A DNA stretch of 64,000 bases from Lachnospiraceae bacterium (GTDB lineage Bacteria; Bacillota; Clostridia; Lachnospirales; Lachnospiraceae). Position 1 is the stretch's first letter. Each line of letters opens with the position of its first letter. The translations under genes were made by a program, and so were the position numbers. Positions 17,910 through 26,385 of this stretch are shown piece by piece. The stretch lies in the NCBI GenBank assembly GCA_009774375.1, contig VSNO01000004.1, positions 1-64,000 on the forward strand, in the 5' to 3' direction. A model generated the notes under the pieces. That model saw nothing but the letters and a program-made list of their open reading frames with translations. It made no database searches and was not told the DNA's origin.

Positions 17910-18695
17910 ATGAAAATCGAAAAAGTAAATGACCATCAAATTCGCTGCACGCTTACCAAGGCGGATCTGGCAGACCGTGAGCTCAAGATCAGCGAGCTCG
18001 CCTACGGCACTGAGAAAGCCAAGAATCTTTTCCGTGATATGATGCAGCAGGCTTCCTATGAATTTGGATTTGATGCTGATGATATTCCACTGATGATAGA
18101 AGCGATCCCGCTCAATTCCGAGTGTATCGTCCTGGTGATCACCAAGGTTGAGGATCCCGAAGAACTCGACACTCGTTTCTCAAAATTCGCCCCCTCTGTT
18201 CACGACGAATATGAGGAGGATGATCTCGGAAGTACGCTCGACAGTATGCTTCAGAGCCTCTCTGAAGGCGCTGACGACGTGCTTGACCTGTTCAAGAAGA
18301 TCCATGACAACCACCTTGCAGAAGCCAATGCCGACACTCTGAACGGCGCAAACCAGTCCAGGCGCAAATCTGCAAATACCGCAAACCAGTCGATCGGCAT
18401 CGACCTGACACGCATCTATGGTTTTGAGTCCCTGAACCAGGTCACACGCCTCGCCCATATACTGGAACCGCACTACAATGGGAAAAACTCCCTGTACAAG
18501 AACGAAAAGGCTTCCGGCTATCTGCTGGTGGTGGCACAGTCCGACCACACCCCCGAGGAGTTCAACAAGATCTGTAACATGCTTTCCGAATACGGAAACC
18601 CCGAAAAGATCGCTTCCGCGAGCGAGGCTTACATGGAGGAGCATTTCGAGCCAGTCATCAGGGATAAGGCTGTTCAGGCACTGGCTCTCATATAG
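17910..18695 (+). CDS. mecA: Adaptor protein MecA
   Basis: About 261 residues from ATG 17910 (GAGGA 10 nt upstream; the GTG at 17901 has almost no spacing). The N-terminal domain starts MKIEKVNDHQIRCTLTKADLADR and contains KNLFRDMMQQASYEFGF; an acidic linker at about 95-125 (DEYEEDDLGS) leads to the C-terminal ClpC-binding domain (YGFESLNQVTRLAHIL to DKAVQALALI). MecA brings substrates to the ClpCP protease; in Bacilli it targets ComK and SpoIIE-type proteins. Length is near the B. subtilis protein. Single-gene unit. Confidence 0.93.
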   Translation: MKIEKVNDHQIRCTLTKADLADRELKISELAYGTEKAKNLFRDMMQQASYEFGFDADDIPLMIEAIPLNSECIVLVITKVEDPEELDTRFSKFAPSVHDEYEEDDLGSTLDSMLQSLSEGADDVLDLFKKIHDNHLAEANADTLNGANQSRRKSANTANQSIGIDLTRIYGFESLNQVTRLAHILEPHYNGKNSLYKNEKASGYLLVVAQSDHTPEEFNKICNMLSEYGNPEKIASASEAYMEEHFEPVIRDKAVQALALI

Positions 18696-18713
18696 TGGTT
18701 CCCGCTGCAAATT

Positions 18714-18766
18714 AAAAAGACATAAAAATCCGTGACCGTCTGTCGCGGAATTTTTATGTCTTTTTT
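18714..18766. terminator. Bidirectional terminator, mecA and DUF1858 gene
   Basis: Long near-perfect inverted repeat beginning AAAAAGACATAAAAA and ending TTTTTATGTCTTTTT with CCGTGAC/GTCGCGG inside; T-runs on both strands serve two convergent genes. Confidence 0.85.
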
Positions 18767-18781
18767 ACATGATCAGCCCAA

Positions 18782-18976
18782 TTATGCGAGCTTTGCGATG
18801 CTGTCCATCAAAGCGTCGATGTCCATGCCGTGGACCATCGCAGCTTCCTCCAGGGTCTCGCCCTGTGCGGAAGGACAGCCCAGGCAGTGCATACCTGCAT
18901 CCATGAGCACAGGCGCCACCTCCGGCTTCGTGCGCAGGATCTCTCCGATCGTCATATCCCTGGTTATCTCTGCCAT
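18782..18976 (-). CDS. DUF1858 (redox-disulfide) small protein
   Basis: A 64-residue protein from the ATG at 18976 (GGAGG 8 nt upstream; the ATG at 18982 is too close to it). It matches the DUF1858 family, also called the hybrid-cluster-protein-associated redox disulfide domain: [29 protein letters not shown], with a CLGC (CXXC) pair at about 31-34. It is cytosolic. The CXXC may be redox active or bind Fe-S; function is not established. Confidence 0.88.
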   Translation of the reverse strand: MAEITRDMTIGEILRTKPEVAPVLMDAGMHCLGCPSAQGETLEEAAMVHGMDIDALMDSIAKLA

Positions 18977-19090
18977 TGTCATTTCCTCCTCTTATGTCAC
19001 TCGCGATCCATGACACTTTTGTATTAGTGTGCCTGGAATCTTGGAATTTATTCACGGTTCCCATTCATTACTATAATATATTTTGGAAAT

Positions 19091-19774
19091 TTAATCAAGT
19101 TCATGCATCGTATTTTTTATTGTTTCATATATCATTTGATTCGCTGCATTGAATTCCACACGGTTCCATCCACCGTCTGTAAGCAGGGAAATTCTCACAA
19201 GCTTTGAATTTTGTTTAAATTCATCCCAGTTATCTTCGTTTAACCCATTCTGGTAAAACGCCCATTGCTCTCTGTAATATTCCTGCTCTTCTGCCGGGAT
19301 CAGATCCCCTACATTTCCGATCCCCCAGTTTGTCATACTTCCAGGTTCTTTTGTCTCATAGACCGATAAACTTTCTAAAGCCGAATACGGATAATAAAAG
19401 CTCATATCCGGATCAGGCTCGCCATATATTTTCTGCATCTCCCCCGATACATGGTCCATATCCGCATCCGGCGGATAATTGACAAACACCTGCATCAGTT
19501 CATATGCCCCATCCTCCCCAAAATCGTAGAATTGAAAATTAATGGAATCTGTCATTTCCCCGAACAGCTCATGTCCCTGTATGACGATTACATCTTCTCT
19601 TTCGAAGTCCGTCAGATCCTCCTCTGTGAGATTCCACGCCTTCATGATCTCTTCCCTGCCCATATCCCATGTTGTTTTCGGAAATTCCAGATTTTCATTT
19701 ACTTTATCTGAAGCACAGGAACATAACAGTATGATCATTAATAATGAAAATGTTATAATACTGTATTTTTTCAT
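19091..19774 (-). CDS. Lipoprotein of unknown function, end of the peptide island operon
   Basis: About 227 residues from ATG 19774 (GAGAGG 7 nt upstream). A lipoprotein signal peptide ends in LLCSC-AS (Cys about 19), so the protein is anchored outside the membrane. The mature part is acidic, Tyr/Trp-rich (TWDMGREEIMKAWNLTEEDL) with no domain I can name. The ATG begins just 1 nt after the stop of the frameshifted gene upstream, so it lies in the same operon as the radical SAM peptide genes. A self-immunity lipoprotein (LanI-like in role) is a reasonable guess, unproven. Confidence 0.75.
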   Translation of the reverse strand: MKKYSIITFSLLMIILLCSCASDKVNENLEFPKTTWDMGREEIMKAWNLTEEDLTDFEREDVIVIQGHELFGEMTDSINFQFYDFGEDGAYELMQVFVNYPPDADMDHVSGEMQKIYGEPDPDMSFYYPYSALESLSVYETKEPGSMTNWGIGNVGDLIPAEEQEYYREQWAFYQNGLNEDNWDEFKQNSKLVRISLLTDGGWNRVEFNAANQMIYETIKNTMHELD

Positions 19775-19775
19775 G

Positions 19776-20056
19776 TCACGCCTCTCTCCATTCCAATTCA
19801 AAGTCAACATTCCTGCCATCTTCATTCACCATCGTGAATGTGATCCTACCTGGGAGAAAATCTGTCATATCCAGCAGACTGTCCGTGTTCGTGATGTCGA
19901 TCTCCTTCTGTGCCTGCTCCTGCTGGATCCGCAGAAACACCTTTCCCTCGTCGCTGCAGCATCGGACACGCACCCTTGCAGCTCCAGCGTATCGCTATAT
20001 CCCCTGTTAGACTCCTTGTAAGCAATCCGAAAGGCACTCTTCGTGTTGACGATCAC
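19776..20056 (-). pseudogene. Frameshifted small gene in the peptide island
   Basis: Two frames together make one plausible protein of about 93 residues. The first opens at GTG 20056, overlapping the previous stop as GTGA, and reads IVNTKSAFRIAYKESNRG then SDTLELQG. The second, offset by one base, continues from near 19975 (RVRCCSDEGKVFLRI) to MVNEDGRNVDFELEWREA and the TGA at 19776. After the junction the first frame turns into Arg/Ser-rich noise. The break lies near the GGG run at about 19975-19980. It could be a true frameshift, programmed shifting, or a sequence error. Family unknown; beta-rich second half. Confidence 0.55.
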
Positions 20057-20214
20057 CCCGCCCTGTGCCGTTCCATCCGGAAGATAACTTTCTCCAGTGA
20101 CACGCGGTACAAAAAAAGTAATTCCTTTACATAAACGTAGATCCGCAAAACAAGTACATAAACTGCCATGATCGCTGCACCTATGATTGGTCCAAAAGTG
20201 ACAATGATCTTCAT
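20053..20214 (-). CDS. 53-residue single-pass membrane protein
   Basis: Starts at ATG 20214 with GGAGG 9 nt upstream. One membrane helix at about residues 5-27 (VTFGPIIGAAIMAVYVLVLRIYV) and a short basic C-terminus ending MERHRAG. The stop overlaps the GTG of the next frame (GTGA). The same frame stays open upstream to beyond the permease stop at 20388 and reads like protein (KVLSAIREQALKAVDIARAG), but has no normal start codon there, so the gene may itself be the remnant of a longer one. Unknown function. Confidence 0.55.
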   Translation of the reverse strand: MKIIVTFGPIIGAAIMAVYVLVLRIYVYVKELLFLYRVSLEKVIFRMERHRAG

Positions 20215-20319
20215 TGCTTCAACCCTCCGTTCCCGCAGAATCCTGCGCTGGCTTCCCAGCCGCATCACGACATCCGCGCCTGCCCGATCTGCTGTTTCAG
20301 GCGCATGCCTGTTACCGTC

Positions 20320-20348
20320 ATTATATGCCCCTGCTCTAGCGATGTCAA
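20320..20348 (-). promoter_or_regulatory. Consensus promoter-like site inside the island operon
   Basis: On the minus strand TTGACA (20348-20343), exactly 17 nt, TATAAT (20325-20320): a perfect sigma-A consensus, about 105 nt before the ATG at 20214. It would let the small membrane protein, the frameshifted gene and the lipoprotein be made independently. It could be chance within decayed coding sequence. Confidence 0.45.
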
Positions 20349-20387
20349 CAGCTTTCAGCGCCTGCTCACGTATTGCGCTTAATACTT

Positions 20388-22853
20388 TTATACTTTCAAT
20401 CGCTCTGAAATATTCCCAGATCCGATCCGGCTTTCAACCAGCGAGACAGTGCCATATCCGACAAGCATCGTTCCCGCCAGAATAAAGAAATAGCTCTCCC
20501 ACCGCATCGAATACGTCAGAAAAGAAATTTCGTTACACAGATCTCCCATAACTGTACCTGAGAGAAGCAGCGAAAGCACTGCGGAAAGCCCAAATGCAGC
20601 TCCTGTATAGTAGAAGACTTCCCACATCAACATCGTTTTCAGCTGTTTTCGTGTCATGCCAATACTCCGTAGTGTTGCTATTTCCTTTTCGCGGACAATG
20701 ATACTTGACACAAACACATTTGCAAGGTTCATGATCGCGATAAAAGCCAATATACCACACAGAGAAATACTGATCACTTCCATGATCCATTTCATAGTGT
20801 CAAATTCCTCTGCAAGCGTTTGCCTGGACTGATAATCAATTCCATGATTGACATTCACAATTCTTTTCATGAACGCTTCCGCTTTCTCCTCCTGACCATC
20901 TATAATATTAAATTCATATGACATAATATCCTGATTGTGCGTGAGCAATTGATACTGCTCTGGGCACAGATAAAACTCATAGGTCGTATTGATTCCGGAT
21001 ATCCCTGTATCCAGTGCCCCTAATCCAATGTTAATATGCCCTAAGACCTCGTATTCCCTCACATTTTGATTCGCATCTTCCAACGTCACCCGATCACCCA
21101 CATTATAGTGAAAAGTTCCCGGCAGCATCGTTCCATCATCGCGCAGCCAGCAACCTTCTATCATCCCTGTTCCATCCCAGTAGGATTTCAGATCGATGTC
21201 CTCTTCGATAAGCAACGAACCATTCAGCTGAAATGCTTCCAATCCATAGAGGTTCAGCCAATACGTCCCTCTTTCACCTCCATCAACATTGATGTCAGTA
21301 ACATTACAGCTGCCATAGACAACTCCGCCATCTTCCACCAACCCTGATTCCCTGATCTCATCAACAATCGGTTTATGCAGACTCTGCGCTTCCCCTTCAT
21401 GGGATCTGTATTCTCCTTTATAGTAGCCTCCCGTTGCCACATTGCAGTCGGAGCTGATGATAGTGGACAAATATTTGTCCATATCAAAACTTTTATAGAT
21501 ATCATAGGAAACACAAACCAACAATAACGACAGCGAAATACTGATGATCAGCAAGACCATACTTTTGCGGTTTCTGCAGATATTGTAGAATGCAAATTTA
21601 TGTAACTGGCTCCCATCACTCGACTTTCGCTCCGCCTTGTAATTCGTTAATTCCATCCTCACTGATTCGATCGGAGAAAGTTTTCTGATCATCCTAATCG
21701 GCTGATGAACACTGATCACTGTGGTCATCAGCACAAATATTACAGAGAACACTATGACAGCTGTTATTTCCCCTGTTTCAAACAGTTTATCATTTGCAAC
21801 AGCATCCAAATTAGTCTGTGATAACACAACCGGCAAAAACACCCTTCCTGCCAAAAGCCCCAATACCGCCCCCACAGGAGCCGACACGATCAATAGAAAA
21901 CATGCCTGCCATCTCACAAAAGAAGCAAGCTGCCTGTTTGACATTCCGATCGTCTTAAGCTGACCATACTGTTTTGCATTCTTTTTTGCCGCAATGTAAA
22001 AAATATTATGAATGATCAGATAACCGATCAACATGATCATTCCGCTCCCAATGACCAGAAGCGGCAGAATACTCCCCATCGCGGAATATCCCTCCTCCCA
22101 ATACACCGGATTCACGGAGATATGATCTACCGCAGTCTCTGCCCCTGACTCAACTAATATCCTCTCCGCTTGTGCTTCGATATCCTTGTCGCTTTTCAAT
22201 AATACGCCGACCTCGTTAGATCCATATAAAGAATTCTGAGATAAGCGTTCCTCTGCGAATGTATCCTCCCAGATATCGGCATAACTCTCTGACACGATCA
22301 GCTGACCTGTTTTTGTCTGAAATGCATGATTCGTCTCATACCAACCGCTAAGATAAAACTCTTCTGTGACAACAGACTCCCCCACTCTGAGATCCAAAGC
22401 TACTTTTGCGCCGATCTCGTCTGCTATTTTCAGATCTGCCATTGTCACGGTATCCATGACGATCTCATCTGCCCGAACAGGCATATGCCCTTCCATCAAG
22501 GTATGAAAGCAAGTATCGGCATACGCTTTATCCTCAAAACTCACCTCGACATTGTAGTCCAACTCCTCATTGTCAGCAAATGCTAGAAACTTTCGAAATC
22601 CTGCCGATCTGACAAGATTATTTCGGCAAATCGCTTCCAGCGACCCGTTCAAGTCCTGATCCCAATCCTTAACCACGAAATGGCATTGTGTTCCTGTCTG
22701 CTTTAGATCATAATATGTTGAAGCCCCATTTATCCCAGCTACACTTGTAAAAAGTACGGCAAAAAGAAGCGCTGTCGATATCATGGCAATCATCGCACAG
22801 ACGCTCCTGGTCTTGTCAGCCAGCAAAGTCTTCAATGCAAAACCTCTGATCAT
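20388..22853 (-). CDS. FtsX-family ABC transporter permease (two FtsX domains)
   Basis: An 821-residue permease with the layout helix - long outer domain - three helices - core helices - outer domain - three helices, seen in the MacB/YtrF/BceB-like class. First helix AMIATALLFAVLFTS-like region near 20-40; FtsX blocks at about 260-400 (GMIMLIGYLIIHNIFYIAAKKNAKQYGQLKTIGMSNRQL-type) and again near the C-terminus (REKEIATLRSIGMTRKQLKTML). Works with the ATPase just upstream; start overlaps its stop as ATGA. Such pairs often confer self-protection from, or export of, antimicrobial peptides, which fits the radical SAM peptide genes in the same operon. Confidence 0.9.
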   Translation of the reverse strand: MIRGFALKTLLADKTRSVCAMIAMISTALLFAVLFTSVAGINGASTYYDLKQTGTQCHFVVKDWDQDLNGSLEAICRNNLVRSAGFRKFLAFADNEELDYNVEVSFEDKAYADTCFHTLMEGHMPVRADEIVMDTVTMADLKIADEIGAKVALDLRVGESVVTEEFYLSGWYETNHAFQTKTGQLIVSESYADIWEDTFAEERLSQNSLYGSNEVGVLLKSDKDIEAQAERILVESGAETAVDHISVNPVYWEEGYSAMGSILPLLVIGSGMIMLIGYLIIHNIFYIAAKKNAKQYGQLKTIGMSNRQLASFVRWQACFLLIVSAPVGAVLGLLAGRVFLPVVLSQTNLDAVANDKLFETGEITAVIVFSVIFVLMTTVISVHQPIRMIRKLSPIESVRMELTNYKAERKSSDGSQLHKFAFYNICRNRKSMVLLIISISLSLLLVCVSYDIYKSFDMDKYLSTIISSDCNVATGGYYKGEYRSHEGEAQSLHKPIVDEIRESGLVEDGGVVYGSCNVTDINVDGGERGTYWLNLYGLEAFQLNGSLLIEEDIDLKSYWDGTGMIEGCWLRDDGTMLPGTFHYNVGDRVTLEDANQNVREYEVLGHINIGLGALDTGISGINTTYEFYLCPEQYQLLTHNQDIMSYEFNIIDGQEEKAEAFMKRIVNVNHGIDYQSRQTLAEEFDTMKWIMEVISISLCGILAFIAIMNLANVFVSSIIVREKEIATLRSIGMTRKQLKTMLMWEVFYYTGAAFGLSAVLSLLLSGTVMGDLCNEISFLTYSMRWESYFFILAGTMLVGYGTVSLVESRIGSGNISERLKV

Positions 22854-23512
22854 GCTAACACTCTCCCATCCACTACTTTTATAATCCTTTTTAATTCTTT
22901 TGCAATATCACGGTCATGGGTCACAATGATGATCGTCTGTCCCAAGACCTCATTCATATGCCGAAGCATCCCGATCACCTCGCCTCCCGTCACTGCATCC
23001 AAATTACCTGTAGGTTCATCGGCCAGTACGATTTCCGGCTTATTTGCCAGCGCTCTGGCAATCGCTGTCCTCTGCTGCTGTCCACCCGACAGTGATGCCG
23101 GAAGCGATTTCTTTTTTTCCTCCAATCCCAGTGTTTCTAACAGAAAATCAATATATTCCTTATCTGCCTTTTTACCGTCAAGCTGCACAGGCAATATAAT
23201 ATTCTCGTATACATTCAGAACAGGCATCAGATTATAATTCTGAAAAATGAAACCAATTTTTGACCGACGCATTTTCGTCAGCTGTTCGTCATTCATTTCA
23301 GATATATCTTCGTCGCCAATCCGAATCGTCCCCCTCGTCGGATGATCTAATCCTCCTATCATATTTAATAATGTTGATTTTCCGCTTCCGGACTTTCCTA
23401 CAACACCTATAAACTCGCCCTTCTCCACTTCAACACTTACCTGGTCAAGAGCCTTCACCCGATTATTTCCATCTCCATAGTATTTACACAGATCTTTGGT
23501 TTCGATCACCAT
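22850..23512 (-). CDS. ABC transporter ATPase (LolD/MacB class)
   Basis: A 220-residue ATPase: Walker A GKSGSGKST, the class signature LSGGQQQRTAIARAL, Walker B IVLADEPTGNLD and switch His in IVTHDRDIA. DEPTGNLD is characteristic of ATPases paired with FtsX-type permeases. A GGGAGGT ribosome site precedes ATG. It lies 16 nt after the exporter ABC gene and is coupled to the permease by ATGA. Confidence 0.94.
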   Translation of the reverse strand: MVIETKDLCKYYGDGNNRVKALDQVSVEVEKGEFIGVVGKSGSGKSTLLNMIGGLDHPTRGTIRIGDEDISEMNDEQLTKMRRSKIGFIFQNYNLMPVLNVYENIILPVQLDGKKADKEYIDFLLETLGLEEKKKSLPASLSGGQQQRTAIARALANKPEIVLADEPTGNLDAVTGGEVIGMLRHMNEVLGQTIIIVTHDRDIAKELKRIIKVVDGRVLA

Positions 23513-23528
23513 AGTTTTACCTCCCTCA

Positions 23529-25142
23529 TCACCCTATTCTGTATATGTGGTCTACACAGTCCACAAAACAGCTGCTATGCGACACTACTATTATCATTTT
23601 ATCTTCTATGCTACTAATCATTTCAACAATCAACTGCTCTGTTCTACTATCCAATGCAGACGTTGGTTCATCAAAGATGACAACATCCGATTCTTTCAGC
23701 ATCGACCTGGCGATTGCAAGCCTCTGTCTCTGTCCCCCTGAAATCGTCATTCCATCATCTCCCAAAACGGTATGGATGCCATCTTCGAATCCGTTTACCA
23801 GATCGTAAAGCCCTACTCTTTTTATCGAGTTCCAAACCTTTTCCTCCGAAATGTTCATACCGTTTGACAGATTATTATATACTGTATCATGCAGAAAAAA
23901 AGTTTTTTGGGAAACGATCGCAATCCTTTCTCTGTAAGATTCCAAATCTATATTGTCGATGAGCTCATCATTGACGTAGATTTTTCCTTTCGATACCCCC
24001 CACAAACCCATGATCAAATTAATGATCGTTGTTTTTCCAATACCACTTTCTCCACAGATTAAATATTTTTTATTTTGATCAAACTCCAAATTTACATTAC
24101 TCAAAATATCCTTATCCTGTGTATATCCAAATGTAACACTCTTCATTCTGATATCTGTTATCTTCTTAATTTCTCTTTTTGCATCATTTTTATCATCGAC
24201 ACCCAAAATGAATCCAACTCTCTTTAAAGATGGAGTAATCATATTGAATCTTACTTTAAGCAATACCAGATTTTCAAACGGAATAATAAAATTAGAGCAA
24301 TGCTGCAAAAATATTACTAACACACCTATAGAAATCCGTTGATCAAAAACCTGAAATCCGCCATATCCAGTTACAAGAATGAGTCCTATTGTTGTAACAA
24401 GCTGCAATGTCTGATTGGATAACTGATTGGTTACAGTTAACTTCTTAAAACTTTTAGACAGATGCTCTACAGATGCATCATATTTTCGCATAAAGTTCGA
24501 ATGATATCCATACATTATCATTGCTAACGCATTTGAGACAAATTCTTCTGTCAAAGCACTTACATTACCATAATCTTTACGATTCTCAAAAGCCATGCTT
24601 CGAAGTTTTTCCCCGAAATATCTTTGTATAACCAATGTGACGGGTATCATCAAAAACAAAATCAACGACAATTGCCAATCATAATAAAATAACACACCCA
24701 ACACTGCAAATGCCTGAACAAATGATGCAATCACACCATAGACCCTGTATATAAACTCTGCTATTTTTGCAGTATCATCCTCAACCACTAACAATAAATC
24801 TCCTGCTTTTTCCTCCGAAAAAAATTTGCCATCTTTTGAAAACAACCTATCCAACACCCTGTTCTTCAACAATTGCGTAAATTCAAATTCTTTCATCGAA
24901 GAATAGTATCCGAAAACTGAATAGGCCAGCCCCCTGATCAACATCAGCATAAAATATAATAAAACAGATCTCATTAGACTACTCATGGATACCGCTTTAT
25001 TTATAATATCAATAAAATTAACCATGATCAAGGGAATGCTGATCGATAACAATGTGGAAAATGCTAATAATGCAAAATAAATGACCTTATTGATCTTGTC
25101 CAGTTTCCAAATACTTTTAAGATCCTTTACTACATTCTCCAT
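23529..25142 (-). CDS. Peptide-exporter ABC protein (membrane plus ATPase domains)
   Basis: A 537-residue half-transporter: about six membrane helices in residues 20-290, then an ATPase with CGESGIGKTTII (Walker A), ISGGQRQRLAIARS (signature) and VVIFDEPTSALDSRT (Walker B). It lacks the N-terminal C39 peptidase found in many bacteriocin exporters, so leader removal must be done by another enzyme, presumably the protease just upstream. The start lies within the protease gene (26-nt overlap), indicating coupled translation. Strongly AT-rich codons (AAA, ATA, TTA). Probable exporter of the modified peptide. Confidence 0.9.
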   Translation of the reverse strand: MENVVKDLKSIWKLDKINKVIYFALLAFSTLLSISIPLIMVNFIDIINKAVSMSSLMRSVLLYFMLMLIRGLAYSVFGYYSSMKEFEFTQLLKNRVLDRLFSKDGKFFSEEKAGDLLLVVEDDTAKIAEFIYRVYGVIASFVQAFAVLGVLFYYDWQLSLILFLMIPVTLVIQRYFGEKLRSMAFENRKDYGNVSALTEEFVSNALAMIMYGYHSNFMRKYDASVEHLSKSFKKLTVTNQLSNQTLQLVTTIGLILVTGYGGFQVFDQRISIGVLVIFLQHCSNFIIPFENLVLLKVRFNMITPSLKRVGFILGVDDKNDAKREIKKITDIRMKSVTFGYTQDKDILSNVNLEFDQNKKYLICGESGIGKTTIINLIMGLWGVSKGKIYVNDELIDNIDLESYRERIAIVSQKTFFLHDTVYNNLSNGMNISEEKVWNSIKRVGLYDLVNGFEDGIHTVLGDDGMTISGGQRQRLAIARSMLKESDVVIFDEPTSALDSRTEQLIVEMISSIEDKMIIVVSHSSCFVDCVDHIYRIG

Positions 25143-26121
25143 CCACTAACCCCTCTATCAAACTGCTTAAATATTCCACGGATTCAAAATATCTTTTGTA
25201 AACAATCTTTTTTCCAAATATGTTACAGGAAAAGTCCGATTCCAATGTATGTATTATCCTATAATAGTCATCCAGTGTACCAATATCTGCCAAATTACCG
25301 CTCTGATCTATCCGCACGTGAATGACTTCACGAGATATCAGTTTTTTAACACACATATAAACTTCTTTATATATTAATTGATCTCTCGATTCCATATCAG
25401 GCTTTCTGAATAACTTTTGTCGATCACAGACATTCGTTAATAGATATTTTTCAAGATCATCACTATCACTCATATCTCCCGTTGAAAGTGCATTTGCCAA
25501 TATCCCGGAAATGATCGCAGCAGCCCTGCTGTTTCCCCTAAAAAAACATAACCGAGGCAGCTTGTATTTCATCAATTCAGCTGCCCCACTTGCAACAATC
25601 TGTATTTTCTTATCATGATCATATAAATATTCTTCACTAAAAACAGCCGGACTTCCCGCAACTCCCAACACCTTTCTCAATTCTGCCGGATAACTTATCC
25701 AGCGATCATTTGATTGGGACGCAACACAAATCTTCCCTTGTTCCTGTAACTCTGTCACTAATTTGTTGATTCTGCGCCTAATCTTTATATCATTGGAGCT
25801 TATGCTCATATTCACGATCTGAACATCAAAGTTTTTAACAAGCTCCAATGCGTTAATCAATTGTCTCGAACTGCATCTTCCGTTTTGTCCAAGTATGCAT
25901 ATGGGTATTAGTTTTGCCCCCGGTGCGATCCGATGAATCACAGATGCGCATGCTGTACCATGCCCGTTATGATCTTCCAGCCTATCTCTTTTGATACCAG
26001 CAATCGATAATACGGGGCCCCCATTAATAATATATCCGTTTTGCGTATTATTTCTAGCTGATTCACATAATGCATTTAATTGTATCCCACTATCTATAAT
26101 TGCTACATTCACTTGTTTCAT
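25117..26121 (-). CDS. Subtilisin-like (S8) protease without signal or propeptide
   Basis: A 334-residue S8 peptidase. The catalytic Asp is at residue 10 (VAIIDSGI), the His at 54 (HNGHGTACAS), the Ser at 198 (FRGNSRAAAIISG, where GTS is usual) and the oxyanion Asn probably in ASQSND near 138. It begins straight at the catalytic domain, so it should stay in the cytosol and need no activation, as expected for a leader peptidase of a ribosomal peptide. The C-terminal third (about 215-334) matches nothing I know; it may bind the precursor. Sits between the precursor and exporter genes. Confidence 0.85.
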   Translation of the reverse strand: MKQVNVAIIDSGIQLNALCESARNNTQNGYIINGGPVLSIAGIKRDRLEDHNGHGTACASVIHRIAPGAKLIPICILGQNGRCSSRQLINALELVKNFDVQIVNMSISSNDIKIRRRINKLVTELQEQGKICVASQSNDRWISYPAELRKVLGVAGSPAVFSEEYLYDHDKKIQIVASGAAELMKYKLPRLCFFRGNSRAAAIISGILANALSTGDMSDSDDLEKYLLTNVCDRQKLFRKPDMESRDQLIYKEVYMCVKKLISREVIHVRIDQSGNLADIGTLDDYYRIIHTLESDFSCNIFGKKIVYKRYFESVEYLSSLIEGLVDGECSKGS

Positions 26122-26134
26122 AATATATAAATAC

Positions 26135-26375
26135 CAGAGAAAGCTTATGCCACTTGTTAATTTGTTCCTTATAAATTAAAATTTGGTAGTCATTTTAGAT
26201 GTAATTTCACATGACTGCGCACATCCCTCTGCAGCGACGCTACCTGTGTAAGAGTACTCGATACAATCGTGATTACACTTATATGGATCTTCTGCCTTTA
26301 CATTCTGATCAAGATTGATCTTGCTAAATATTTTTTTAACTTTCATTTTCTTTCCCTCCATAAAAGCTTTCTCTG
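26135..26375. repeat. 12-bp inverted repeats flanking the precursor gene
   Basis: CAGAGAAAGCTT at 26135-26146 and its exact reverse complement at 26364-26375 bracket the precursor gene 26176-26346. In the operon mRNA they could pair and place the precursor in its own loop, which might set its stability or yield; alternatively they are scars of a cassette insertion. Confidence 0.45.
26176..26346 (-). CDS. Precursor peptide, two CX3C pairs (radical SAM RiPP)
   Basis: A 56-residue peptide from ATG 26346, with GGAGG 8 nt upstream (an upstream in-frame ATG at 26361 is part of that site). Residues 1-20 are a basic-then-acidic leader (MKVKKIFSKINLDQNVKAED). The core has Cys at 24, 28, 42 and 46: CNHDC, then 13 residues (YSYTGSVAAEG), then CAQSC, then EITSKMTTKF. 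It lies between two radical SAM/SPASM genes and a protease/exporter. Paired cysteines with Ser/Thr/Ala acceptors suggest thioether (sactipeptide or ranthipeptide) crosslinks in an alpha-helical hairpin; crosslinks are inference. Confidence 0.85.
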   Translation of the reverse strand: MKVKKIFSKINLDQNVKAEDPYKCNHDCIEYSYTGSVAAEGCAQSCEITSKMTTKF

Positions 26376-26385
26376 ATAAGTATAT

